A DNA stretch of 64,000 nucleotides, taken from NCBI GenBank assembly GCA_016647705.1, contig CM028338.1:22589577-22653576 (forward strand), given 5' to 3'. The position numbers and the translations under genes were made by a program. Positions within the stretch are counted from its first letter, which is position 1, and the number at the start of each line of letters is the position of its first letter. The notes below the pieces were generated by a model. That model had not been told where the DNA came from, made no database searches, and saw nothing but the letters and a program-made list of their open reading frames with translations. The stretch is from Eucommia ulmoides. Its lineage: Eukaryota > Streptophyta > Magnoliopsida > Garryales > Eucommiaceae. Of the stretch, positions 34,054-45,764 are shown one piece after another.

Positions 34054-35424
34054 TGATAGGTTGAAAATACCTATCTCTTTCCAAGCTGAATTTGGTACTT
34101 TTCAAGTGTTTGGTAATATTTTAGATCATTTATATTCTTTTTTATGTAAATCAGGTGTAGGGACATAAATGGTGGATAGTCAAGCGAATCGATAGGAAAT
34201 CGGTTGAAGAACGATGAAGAAGGGCAAAGATCAGCACTGCAACGGTAGAACTCACCGCTATAGCGCCGGTGTCAAGGGTTTATCAACCCTTGACCACTGC
34301 AGCAGTGGCCCTCACCATTGTAACGGTGAAAAGGTCAGTAAAATTCTACCCAACCTCCGCTGTAGCGATGGAATGATAGAATGCCAAATGCATTACCATT
34401 GCTGCAGCGGTGATGCCCACCGCTGCATTAGATCTTTTGTGATATTTTTTAGTTATTTTGTGTCCTTGTCTTGTATGCCTTCTTCCTACCATTGTTAAGA
34501 ACATTTTTACACTTGTGTGCAGAGCAATATTCAGACCTAGAAGTGGAGAGTTCATTTAGAATAAGAGGAAACGATTTTAGCGAAAGTGGAACAGTCCACT
34601 CTTCAGATTTGCCTTTTTATTTTTGTTTCCCTCTTTGTATTTAAATGTTGTATCTTCAATGATGAAATATTTCTCTTGTTTTAATGCTTATTTGGTTGTG
34701 ATCATGGTTGGCTAAGTAGATATTTCTAGGGGTTGATGTAGTTCATGTAAATGCATGTTTGATTGAATATATGTTTGTTCAACGATTGTTTATCTAAATC
34801 TGATTCTGTTTACCTTTTTATTACATCCTTGATATGCTCTGTATGGTATTAGGGTTCGTTTGAGAATACTGGGTTTGACACTCGGGAGAGGTAACCCCGG
34901 ATTCAAACTAGGGTTAAACACAACGCGACAGTCTAATGAATCGGGAGATTACTAGAACATGTGCAATCCGTGAGGTTGGGTAAAGACTCATGTACTCATT
35001 TAGACGTTATATAGGTATATCGTCATTTTAGATATGTATATCAGTGCCAATACGAGGTACATATTCGCTCACTTTAGACTCAGGAGAGGCAGTGAGCGAG
35101 TTTACGATACCTAGATTGTCGGATAGGATAAACACTATTATTGTAAACTAAACAAAATCAAACATGTATTTGTGAAGAAAATTAATCCCTAGGTAATCCA
35201 TTTTGATAGAATTAATCCAATAGTTGTTAGTTTTAATTAGTTTTCAATTAGTAAACTCAAAATAATTCTTGAACCGTCTAGATAATATTAAGTTATGTTA
35301 ATTGTAGTATTCAACTAATCCTAACCCATATCCCAGGGGACGACATTGGATCTTAAGATCCATTATAGTAAAACTTGACCTCGTGCATTTGCGAGTAAAA
35401 TAAAGCATAGAAATATCATGAACA
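34054..35424 (+). repeat. A6 5' LTR
   Basis: 1371 bp, TGATAGGTTGAAAATACC...ATCATGAACA. The palindrome array is at 34238-34430 (CACCGCTATAGCG, CACTGCAGCAGTGG, CATTGCTGCAGCGGTG). Two copies of the motif CGGGAGAGGTAACC / CAGGAGAGGCAGTG lie about 200 bp apart (34884 and 35085). It aligns along its whole length with the split 3' LTR. Confidence 0.93.
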
Positions 35425-35430
35425 AGTTTC

Positions 35431-35448
35431 TAACGCCGTTGCCGAGGA
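35431..35448 (+). other. A6 primer-binding site
   Basis: TAACGCCGTTGCCGAGGA lies six bases after the LTR end, three changes from the usual Athila tRNA-Asp-type site. Confidence 0.85.
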
Positions 35449-35522
35449 TTAGTTTAGTGATTTGGTTGATATTACTACCAAGTAGTGCAATATTAATCTG
35501 GACATTCTTTTTGTTTTTGTTT

Positions 35523-35553
<31 letters not shown>

Positions 35554-35606
35554 TGTTTCAATTTGTTTTTGAAATTATTTTCATTTTTTGTGATCACAAG
35601 CAGTGT

Positions 35607-37059
35607 ATGCGACGTAGTCAGAGTCTGGAATTCTTTACTCTTGATCCTGAGATCGAGCATATATTAAGGAGATTAAGGAGAGAGTGAAGAAATAGAACTC
35701 AAACCATGGCTGATGGTGGTGATAATCATAGGCCTCAACAACCGTCGGTTCATCGAGTGCTCCCGCAATAGCCACCGAAACCGGAAGTTCAGTAATAAGT
35801 CCTTTAGGACTATTATCGACCCGTGATGTTTGACAATTATTCTGGGATTCGGAGGGAACTGATCCAAGACCATAACTTCAAGATGAAACCCACCTTAATC
35901 AACATAGTCCAACAAAATCAATACGGGGGGAATTTCCATGAGGATCCAAACATCCACCTTGCTATATTCTTAGAGATTTGTGATACAGTGAAGATAAACA
36001 GGGTTACTGAGGTTGTAATCTGGTTGAGGTTGCTTCCATTTTCTCTTCGAGATAGAGCACTGGGTTGGTTCCAGTCAATCCAATCAGGGAGCATCAATAC
36101 TTGGGAGGACCTAGCTCAAAGGTTCCTCACCAAGTTCTTTCCACCTTCGAAGACATCATAGCTGAGAGGCAAGATAGTACAATTTTGCTAACGGGACTTC
36201 GAGCCGCTATTCAAAGCTTGGGAAAGGTTCAAGGACTTATTGCGAAAGTGCCCCCAACACGGATACCAGGATTGGTTTCAAACCCAACTCTTTTACAATG
36301 GGTTGGATGGCCAGACTACAACTATTGTGGATGCCGCATTGGGAGGATCGTTGTTATCAAATACTCTGGATAAAGCAAATGCACTTTTGGAAGAAATGGC
36401 AACTAAGAATTACGAATGGCCTAATGAGAGGAATATAGGATGAAAGGTAGCCTCAAATCATGAGGGAGATCCTCTCGCTACCTTATCGGCCCAAGTTTCT
36501 AAGCTTACAGAACAACTAGTCGCCTTCGCTACCAAAGATCCTTTATCCAGTCGAGAAGTGGAAAATGTTGCAAGTAGTTCACAACCAGGAGTGGATAGCG
36601 AGTTTGAAGAGTGCCATTTTGCCAAAAATTGGGCCTACACCTTTAGGCCCGCCAATAATATTTTGACTCATTATCATCCTGAAATTCGTAATCATGAGAA
36701 TTTTTCGTATGCGAAATAATCAGAACACATTGCGACCTCCTCCTGGATGCGGATCAAAATTTCAAGGATATCAATATATGCAACAAAACCGTCCAATGCA
36801 ACAAACTCTAGCGCAAAGCCAAAAGCCACAGTTAGAAGACATGCTTGGCTCATTCATGAAGGAAACTCAAACTATTATGCGTGTAACACATAACCAGATC
36901 AACAAACAAGAGACAAGGCTAGACACTATTGAGACAACGGGGGAAGAGCCGAGAGAGAAACTTGATGTTGAAAATGATGAGCCAAGAGAGGAAGTTGAGG
37001 AAACAATCAAGGAGAAAGTTGAGGAGAAAGTAGAAGAAAAAGAGAGCCATTCTGGTTGA
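35607..37059 (+). pseudogene. A6 gag region
   Basis: Gag remains start MRRSQSLEFFTLDPEIEHI at 35607. Visible parts are the capsid-like segment 35823-36161 (VVIWLRLLPFSLRDRALGWF and TWEDLAQRFLTKFFPPSK, the typical plant retrotransposon gag core), then RNNQNTLRPPPGCGSKFQGY, a Gln-rich stretch, a helical KETQTIMRVTHNQINKQET segment and a Glu/Lys-rich end (36694-37059). Gag assembles the particle and binds the RNA. No zinc knuckle is seen. The region is broken in several places. Confidence 0.88.
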
Positions 37060-37324
37060 AGAGAAGAAGGAAGTATAAACGGTGATTCTGGGAAGAATCT
37101 CATTTTTGGATAATACACCTATACTCATTATGCCTTTACCATATCCGCAATGATTATAGAAGAAGAAGTTGGATTCCCAATTTGCAAAATTTATTGACAT
37201 CTTCAAGAAAATTCATATCAACATACCGTTTGCGAATGATTTGGAATAAATGCCCAATTATGGGAAGTTCTTGAAGGATATTATGAAAAATAAGAAGAAG
37301 TAAGAGAAATATGAGACGGTCAAG

Positions 37325-37780
37325 ATGATGGAGGAATGTAGTGTGATTCTTCAAAGAAAGTTTCCACAAAAGTTGAAGGATCCCGAGAGTTTCACAATTT
37401 TGTGCACTATTGGGAAATCTCACTTTGAAAACACATTATGTGATCTAGGAGTGAGCATCAATCTAATTCCATCATCCATTTATCAGAAGTTGGGGCTTGG
37501 TAATGTAAAGCCGACTACGATTTCTCTCCAAATGGCGGATCGCTCGTTAACCTATCCGAAGGGTATAATTGAAGATGTCTTGGTAAAGGTAGAAAAAGTT
37601 CATATTTTCGGTGGGCTTCATCATATTGGAAATAGAGGAGGATCGGGATAATCCTATCATTCTTGGGAGACCTTTTCTTGGCACGGGAAAGGCGTTGAAT
37701 TGATGTTCATAATGGAAACTTGACGTTGAGGGTAAATAAAGATGAAGCGAAATTCAATATTTTCAAGACAATGAATTTTT
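37325..37780 (+). pseudogene. A6 aspartic protease region
   Basis: The open stretch 37325-37651 contains the catalytic neighbourhood LCDLGVSINLIPSSIYQKLG (Athila proteases usually have DLGAS here) and LQMADRSLTYPKGIIEDVLV. The distal strands with ILGRPFL-type sequence lie at about 37650-37780. It would release the mature Gag and Pol proteins. It is broken. Confidence 0.85.
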
Positions 37781-37857
37781 CAGATGAATACCCAATATGT
37801 GATTGAGTTGAAGTTGCGGACTCATGCATTAGGGAATTTTTTTCATGAAAAATTGGA

Positions 37858-38378
37858 TTGGGATCCATTAGAGTATACTATCACAAATTCCCTATCTATG
37901 AGAATTTTGGTGAAAAAGGCTCAACCACGAAAGACGGTGTTGTGGACTACATTCTATCTTTGAAAGCTATACCTAAAGATGTAGTGGATTCGATTCAAGT
38001 GGAGACCATTGAAAATAATGTTAGTTCTCCCGAACCCTCAAATCCACCTCATGTTGGGTTAATTCTCAAGCAATTACCAAATCACTTTCGATATACTTTC
38101 TTGGGGGAGAACTTAACCGATCCAGTTATCATCTCTTTATCCTTGACTCAAGAGGAAGAAAACTAGCTGCTAAGTATCTTGAAATGGCATAGATCTACCT
38201 TCGCATGGTTTATTTTCAATATCAAAGGAATTAGCCCTACAATTTGCATGCATAAGATCTTGATAGAGGACTCGTTTAATCCTTCCATTGAGCACCAAAA
38301 AAGACTAAATCCAGCGATGAAGGAGGTGGTCCGAGATGAGGTATTGAAGCTATTGAATGCCAAAATCATATATGCTAT
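37858..38378 (+). pseudogene. A6 pol: linker and N-terminal part of reverse transcriptase
   Basis: A protease-RT linker with EGLILKQLPNHFRYTFLG-like residues (37858-38166) is followed by the RT N-terminal part MKWHRSTFAWFIFNIKG and RDEVLKLLNAKIIYAI (38179-38378). The element A7 interrupts the region here, and pol resumes at 45765. Fossil. Confidence 0.85.
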
Positions 38379-39815
38379 TGGACGCGACTAATTTTTCACA
38401 TCTTAATATACTCGCAAGTGTACAAGGTCAAGTTTTAATATAGTGGACCTTTCGATTAGATATCGTCCTCTGGGAAACGCATTTGATTAATTGAATACCG
38501 CAATTTGCATAGTCTTATATTATCGTGACGGTTCAATAAATGTTTTAAGTTAAATATTTAAACTAAGTTAAACTAAAACTATTAGGTTAGTTCTAATTAA
38601 AATGATTACCTAGGGATTGATTTCATTCACTTAATACATGATTGACTTCGTTTAGTTAACAATAACAGTGTTTATCCTATCCGACAATCTCGGTATCTTA
38701 AACTCACTCACTACTTCTGAGTGTGGGATGGGTGAATATGAGACTTCGCGTGAACGAAAAAGTCCCCCTCAAAGTCTTAACGACACTAGGTCACATGAGT
38801 GTTGACCCAACCTCAAGGATTGCACACTTTCTAACGCCCTCCCAGGTCGTTAAAATGTCACGATGTGTTTAACCCTAGTCCGAATCTAGGGCTACCTTTC
38901 CTGAGTGTCAAACCCCGTATTCTCAAAACCAACCCTAATATCGTGACAAGCATATTAAAATTATAATAAAATGGTAAACACAATAGGATTTAGACAAACA
39001 ACCATTAAAGTAACATATATTTAACCAAATAAATATTTGCATGAATTACAACAACCCCTAGATAATATTTATCTAGCCTACATGATCTTATCCATATAAA
39101 CATTAAAACAAGAGGGATTTAACATCATTATATATGGAAAAGTAATTACAAAGATAAAAACAAAGGAAGAACGATCAAATCTGAGAGTAGAATAGTTCAT
39201 CGTCCCCAAAGATCGGTCCGTAAGTGCTTCGTCTTCTCCGAATGATGAACCTCCTATTTGAGCTCTCAAGAATGGCTAAGGATCATCTCTTTAATGTTAG
39301 TAACGTTCTTTGACAAATGTGGGAGAAAGGGGATTAAATAGAAGGCTCCAAAATATGTGAAAAACATATATTTTCTGTACAGAGAGACCGCCTCAGCGGT
39401 GGTTCACCGTTGCGGCGGTGAACTAGGTCGGTTAACTTTACCGCTGCAACGAGAAAGGAAATATTGAGCTCTTTGGACTTTCACCACATCAGTGGTGAGA
39501 TCACCGCCTCAGCGGTGAGACTGGCATTAAGGACACTGGACTTTCACCGCCTCGGCGGTGAATAACCGCTACGACGGTGCCTTTTTCACAATTCTCCCTG
39601 TATCTCCACCGCCTCGGCTATGGGACTGCTGTCTTGAAACCTTGATTCCTTGACCGTTTTTTAACCGTTTTTCCATCATTTCGCTTGTTTATCACTTTGT
39701 TATGTCCCTATACCTGATTTACATAAAAACAAACAAGAATGAAATAAAATATTACTAAAACATTTGAAAACTACCAAATTCGACCTAGAAGTAGATAGGT
39801 ATTTTCAACCTATCA
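38379..39815 (-). repeat. A7 3' LTR
   Basis: 1437 bp, plus-strand start TGGACGCGACTAATTTTTC and end TTTTCAACCTATCA. The palindrome array is at 39385-39620, including CACCGCCTCGGCGGTG (39545-39560). It pairs with 44308-45764. Confidence 0.95.
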
Positions 39816-41470
39816 AATACCCCCAAACTTGAAATTTTGTTAGTCCTCGACCAAAACACCCTAATACTAAAATTTACTAACTGTACTAACTAACTAACTG
39901 ACTAACTACTAAAAATGAATAACTTTAACAAATAAGAAGTAAATGTATGTGAGTTCCAAGTTCGATCAAAGAAACCAAGTCGTTCCTCCATCAACAGCCC
40001 TTAATCAGATCAAGTTTGGGAAATAACACACACCACGTGGTGTTCTAGAATTTCAACACTCAATATCAATAAAAACCATTCTAGATCCATTCAAAGTATG
40101 TGTGTGAGAACTCAAATGTATAACTATCCAAATACCAGATTGGATTATTCACTAACTAAGCTCATGACTTAAACCGTTTAAGGATTAGGAAAACCATATG
40201 CTTGACCGGGTTCGACTATCCACTAATGTAGGTTTGGAAGTTCAAAGAGATCAATAGGGCTTGGATAGGCAATGGATAACGGCCAAGGGTATCTCAAGAA
40301 TAGAAAACATGTGATTGTTATAATTACGATAATTAAATGATATCTGAGGCACAAACGCTTGTCGCTATATCTCTCTCGTAACCCCAATTATTTTAAACAT
40401 AACCCTGAACAAGACTTTAAGAACTATTATATTCACTTATCGAAAGAACGTAAATAAAAACTATAATTTTTTATTATTATTTTTTTTTATAGTAAACTAA
40501 CACACCCCCAAACTTATTCGATTTTGTACAATTTTCGGGGCGTACAAATAAAATTCAAAGATTGACAAGTGAACACTAATACCGAACCAATAAAAATTCA
40601 TCCAAAACCCGCCTGCTTACTTCAAGTGGCATAAAATAATGCTAACTTGATTTCACTCAATTCGTGCATTTGGCTTAGCGACAATGGTTTGGAAATTTTT
40701 TTAATTGGCTATGGTTTTGATACATGTTCAGAATTGAATATGTTATTGGCTTTGACAAGGTAACGAGGGATAAAATTTTCAAGGTTAGCTTCAAAGGTTG
40801 AAGCGATAAGAATGACGGCCTAAATCATACCTACTGAACTACCTTACCTAGGATTTTACCTCAAGTGTCCGCCAGTCAAGTTCTAGATTCCTTAAATTTG
40901 TCATGAACTTATAACTGAATAATTAGCGTCAAATCATTCGAATGATTATACAGTGAGTCTATTCTATCGTGCGATTTAGGAGCAAAATGATTTTTACCTA
41001 ATCGACATGCCAAACACACAAAACACACATGAATGGAATCACCCCCAACCTCGATATACAATTAAGGGATAATTTTCATCATCGGGAAATAGCCCAGATA
41101 AACTCAACAACTCAACATGCAAATACTACTTCATACATAAACATCTCTACATTAAATCTAAACACTAAGCATTTTACATGCATAAACACAAAAATTTAAA
41201 TAAAACTTAACTATATGTTAAAGTCTAAAATGTACATCTAAGCTTTTACAAATCATAACTACGCATACATAAAACATCCAAATATAATACATCAAAAATT
41301 TTGTTCATCATTTTCTACAAAAAAAAAAAATGGATGAACATCCCCCCAAACTTAAATGAGGCAGTGTCCCCACTGACTGAGCAGCGAACCCAATTGCAAT
41401 TTATAGCATTCATGCGAAAATATTAGGTTTGAACACATACCTAGGAGATAAGACATAGAAGTCTCACCTC
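39816..41470 (-). other. A7 3' UTR with three polypurine tracts
   Basis: This is non-coding. Minus-strand AAGTTTGGGGG(G) lies at 41338-41354 (just after ORF3), 40501-40516 and 39816-39830 (against the LTR). The spacings (about 685 and 839 bp) nearly equal those of A2 and A6. The conserved block is at 40720-41110. Confidence 0.88.
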
Positions 41471-42681
41471 CTACTGTCCACCTGGGGGAATGTCATCACC
41501 ACCACCATCACATCTGAAAAGAAATTATGGTTGTTGCAAAAGGTGCGGTGGCAATTGCAGCATAGGCGGATAAGCTTTCATATCAATATCGAGGCGCTCG
41601 CAAATTAGCCAATGGACTTGATCTTGATGACTCGTATATTGATTTCGAAAATTCCCAAGCTCGGCAATTTAGAGATTTGTATTATATTGCACTTGGTGAA
41701 GAACTCTAGTGTTGATCCGGATATCATGGATCTCCTTATAGACCCTCTAAAGTGATCGAGGGCCCATTGGGTGCTTCTGGAATTGGGGCTGCAGATGGCC
41801 CCGCCTCTTCCTATGTAGGCCCTTCCTCTTCTTCGGCTTCTTACTCCCCCGCCCCTTGTGCTCCATCTTTCCACATCCGATTTATCATTGGAAGATCGAA
41901 AGGAATGATTGGGAGGGAAAGGGCTATCCCCAATTACCGATACACCGGCTCGTTGGAATAGGTCGGTAAAAAGAGAAGAAAAAGGAAGACCGGCCTTTGT
42001 TGTATTGTCGGAATGAAGAATAGAGGAGTAGATCAAGTAGCTAACATTTATCGACTTACCCGTCTAGATTGAATATAGTGTCATGGCCCTTTCTTTGGAG
42101 ACGTCTGACAAGTGATATGTTGGGAGGAGGCTTCCGCAAACAAAGTGGTGCCATATCTTAGGGATTGGATTGAGAATTTTTTCCAGGAAAGTGGCTAGAC
42201 CCAGCCCTGTGTTTGTGCACTAGACGTTACCTGAAGTGATGGCTCATATCACTGTGTCCATACTCAGATTTTTGCCCCCATATGGTTCGCCAGTAGGTGT
42301 TGGGGCCGCCAATCCCAAAACTTCATTGAGGAACTCAAGACTGAACAAGATGGGGTGAGTTTGAAACCTTGTTCGGTAGTTAGTGGCTTCGGTGACATTG
42401 GCATAGAACTCACGCACTAGGGCCACATTGCCTTGGTGTGGTAATTTACATAACCTTTCCCAACCGCGGCCTCGAATCACATCTTGAAATTCTGCTGGAA
42501 GGCTATCTAATTACCCAAATCCCCATTGTCAAATACATGTTCATTTATGCTCAAAATAATTGAAATGTTCCTCTGCTTGTTTAGAAACAAAACGGGCAAA
42601 ATCAAAGTTCGCGACGACACCCCTGGTGCGAGAACTTGAACCTTCTACCCTTGCTCTCTTTGAAGAAGCTCACTTTATCAT
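41471..42681 (-). pseudogene. A7 ORF3
   Basis: A minus-strand ORF3 relic starting at an ATG at 42679-42681 and ending at the stop at 41471-41473 after PPGGQ. The open part 42244-42480 carries RGRGWERLCKLPHQGNVALV then REFYANVTEATN, the VREFYAN signature of the putative plant transposon protein family, and SLEFLNEVLGLAAP. The part 41605-42036 has PFSSLFTDLFQRAGVSV, homologous to A2. It is the same length as the A2 copy (about 400 codons). Function unknown. It is broken in a few places. Confidence 0.82.
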
Positions 42682-43769
42682 GTCAACTATAAATCCTAAT
42701 CACAAAACCCGGTAACCTAAACATATATGAACAATGAAAAATAATCCCTCGAATCAACACCGTCAAGAACAAGTCACAATCTCAATACACACACACCAAT
42801 CACAATGGTTTCAACAAAATTTCAAAATGTAGCATGCAATTTTGTTTCACACAATCTAAAAATCCATAGAAACCTTGTTCATCACCAAAAATCAAACCTA
42901 AATCCCATAGATAAAGAAAATCACGAAAATAGGGTTTACGGTTTAGGGCACAATCCAAATTCAATGATTCTTGATATAAATATACAAATCAACCAAATAT
43001 TTCAACAAATAGATGAAATGTATAATCAAAAATACTTACTTGTTGAAAACTTTTGGTCCAAACAATGGAAAATGGTGAAATCGCATTTTTCAATCCTTAA
43101 ACCCTAGGTTTTCGAAAATGGGGTGAAAATCTATTTTTGGATGATGATTCGTGATGGAAATCACAAATTTGGTAAATGGAAGGATGAATTTGCTATTTGG
43201 AAATGATTTGGAAGGATGGGAATAGAGAGATTTGGGGTTTTTAGAAATGGTTGTGTCGGATGGTTTTAATCGAACAGAGGCCTTACTGCCACGTCGGTGG
43301 AGCGCCTTTTTTTAAAGCCAGACATTCTGTCATTTCACTGTGTCGGTGGTGAAGCACCTTTTACAAACATTAACAACCTGTTGTTTCACCACCTTGATGG
43401 TAAAGTGTTATGCTGAAAACTTGACATCTTGTATTTTCACAGCCTCAGCGATGCATCTACCACCTCGGCAGGGAGCCTCCTGCTGGATTTTCATTATTTC
43501 TTCAAGTTTTCACAAAAAATCTCCACACCATACGCTTCCACTTCACTTGTTCAACAATTTTAAGTGCAAAACATATCCCCGAGTATCCACACTCCTTAAT
43601 TCACCTCCAAACAGGCTCCGGAACCATTACGGCCTCAAAAATGTAAGTACTAGCAAAAGACGAGCAAAAATTGATATCCTCAATTTCATATCAAAAAATG
43701 CGCTTGATTTACCGTCCCCAACTGGACTTAGCAAATTGCAAGATTAGTCGTCAACGAGAAAGATACTCT
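42682..43769 (-). other. A7 leader between pol remnant and ORF3, with palindromes
   Basis: This is non-coding. The palindrome array is at 43270-43480 (ACTGCCACGTCGGTGGAG, TCACTGTGTCGGTGGTG, CACCACCTTGATGGT, CACAGCCTCAGCGATG), more decayed than in A2. It has the same position relative to ORF3 as in A2 and A6. Confidence 0.75.
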
Positions 43770-44171
43770 CTACAACTTATTTCTCATTTTCGATATAGCA
43801 CTTGATCCTCTCCTATCACCTTCCAGTTTGATTAAGCCGAAGGAAAATTTGCCTGATCCAAAATGGTCCGGACCATCCACAAAAGGTGTTTCGGCTTTAG
43901 GTATAGATTTTGGTACGATATTTGGTACGTCTTTCGGTATAGCTTCCATAAATAGGACGTGGTCCACAACACCTTTCTGCGTGGCTAAGCATTTTTCACC
44001 AAAATCCCCCATAGACAGGGAATTTGGGATAGTATGCTCCATTGGATCTTGATTCATGGCTTGAAGTGGGTTTCTTCTCTCTCCCCTTATCCTTTTCAAA
44101 GTACACTCAATCTCGGGATCAAGAGTCAAGAATTCCAAACTTTTTCTACGTTGCATGCATTGCTTGATCAC
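43770..44171 (-). pseudogene. A7 gag start joined to pol-derived sequence
   Basis: An uninterrupted 133-codon frame on the minus strand. It begins with the Athila gag start (MQRRKSLEFLTLDPEIECTL). It continues with residues homologous to the protease-RT linker (MEHTIPNSLSMGDFGE and GVVDHVLFMEAIPKDV) and near the end with residues homologous to the integrase C-terminus (FSFGLIKLEGD). It is the product of loss of nearly all of gag-pol. No activity is expected. That the frame stayed open may be chance. Confidence 0.75.
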
Positions 44172-44283
44172 AACTAACGAAACAAATTAAAAAAAACTAA
44201 TTTAAAAGAAAAAAAAAAACAAAAGAATTGTCAAGATTAATATTCAACCCTTAGTCGCAATATCAACCAATTCAAAACACTAG

Positions 44284-44301
44284 TCCCAGGCAACGGCGCC
44301 A
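44284..44301 (-). other. A7 primer-binding site
   Basis: Minus-strand TGGCGCCGTTGCCTGGGA lies six bases inside the 5' LTR end. It is the Athila tRNA-Asp-type site with one or two changes. Confidence 0.92.
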
Positions 44302-44307
44302 AAAACT

Positions 44308-45764
44308 TGGACGCGACTAATTTTTCACGTCTTAATATACTCGCAAGTGCACGACATCAAGTTTTAATATTGTGGACCTTTTGATCGAATATCATCCTCT
44401 GGGAAATGCATTTGATTAACTGAACACCGCAATTTGCATAATCTTATGTTATCCTGATAGTTCAAGAAATATTTTAAGTTAAATATTTAAACTAAGTTAA
44501 ACTAAAACTATTGGGTTAGCTCTAATTAAATTGATTACGTAGGGATTGATTTCATTCACTTAATACATGGTTGACTTCATTTAGTTAACAATAACGGTAT
44601 TTATCCTATCCAACAATCTTGGTATCTTAAACTCACTCACCACCTCTCCCGACTATAAGATAAGTGAATATACGACTTTGTGTTAATGAAAAAGTCCCCC
44701 TCCACATCTTAATGACACTAGGTCACATGAGTCTTGACCCTACCTCATGGATTGCACACTTTCTAATGCCCTCCCGGGTCATTAGAACGTCGCAATGTGT
44801 TTAACCCTAGTCCGAATCCAGGGTTACCTCTCCCGAGTGACAAACCCTGTATTCTCAAAACCAACCCTAATATCTTGACAAGCATATTAAAATTGTAATA
44901 AAATGGTAAACACAATTGGATTTAGACAAACAAATATTAAAGTAACATATATTCAACCAAACAAGTATTTACATAAATTACAACAACCCCTAGATAATAT
45001 TTATCTAGCCTACATGATCTTATCCATATAAACATTAAAAAACTATGGATTAAAATCATTAGATATGGCAAAGTAATTACAAAGATAAAAACAAATGAAG
45101 AACGATCAAATCTGAGTGGAACAGTCCATTATCACCAAGGATCGGTCCGCAAGTGATTTATTTTCTCCAAATGATGAACCTCATCCTTGAGCTCTCAAGA
45201 ATGGATAAGGATCACCTCTCTAATGTTAGGAACATTCTTTGACAAATGGGAGAGAAAGGGGATTAAATAGAAGGCTCCAAAATATCTGAAAAATATATAT
45301 TTTCTGCACAGATGGACTGCCTCGACGGTGGTCCACTGCTGCGGTGGTGAACTAAGTCGGTTAACTTTATTGCTATGGCGGTGAAGGCAATATTAATCTC
45401 TCTGGACTTTCACCGCCTCGGCGGTGAGATCATCACCTCAGCAGTGAGATTGGCATTAAGGACACTGAACTTTCATCGCCTCAGCGGTGAATGACCGCTG
45501 TGGCGGTGCCTTTTTCACAATTTTTCCTACATCTCCCCCATCTCTTCGGTGGCCTAACCGTCGCAGCGGTGGGACTGTTGTCCTGAAACCTTTCTTCTTT
45601 GACCATATTTTCACCAATTTTTCACCACTTCACTCGTTTATCACTTTGTTACGTCCCTACACCTAATTTACATAAAACTAAACAAAAACGCAATAAAATA
45701 TCACTAAAACACTCAAAAACTACCAAAATTGGCCTAGAAGTAGATAGGTATTTTCAACCTATCA
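44308..45764 (-). repeat. A7 5' LTR
   Basis: 1457 bp, with the same ends as 38379-39815. The palindrome array is at 45310-45570 (CACCGCCTCGGCGGTG at about 45413). It is followed at 45765 by the second GCTAT and then A6 pol. Confidence 0.95.

Larger units (their letters stand above)
38379..45764 (-). mobile_element. A7: complete-ended Athila deletion derivative nested in A6 pol
   Basis: A minus-strand element flanked by GCTAT on both sides (38374-38378 and 45765-45769). LTRs are 38379-39815 and 44308-45764, with a primer site at 44284-44301 and a polypurine tract against the 3' LTR. The interior (about 4.5 kb) keeps the gag start, a short pol-derived part, the palindrome-bearing leader, ORF3 and the 3' UTR. 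Protease, RT, RNase H and most of integrase are absent, so it is non-autonomous. LTR differences over the first 300 bp are about 9% by eye, suggesting roughly three million years. ORF3 is broken. Confidence 0.95.

Noticed and set aside
34054-34058. Firm target duplication for A6
   Set aside because: GCACT and ACACC agree only in the three central bases; noted as possible, not counted as proof.
41471-42681. ORF3 as a true envelope glycoprotein
   Set aside because: No signal peptide, cleavage site or clear terminal membrane anchor is visible; the VREFYAN family has no shown envelope role.
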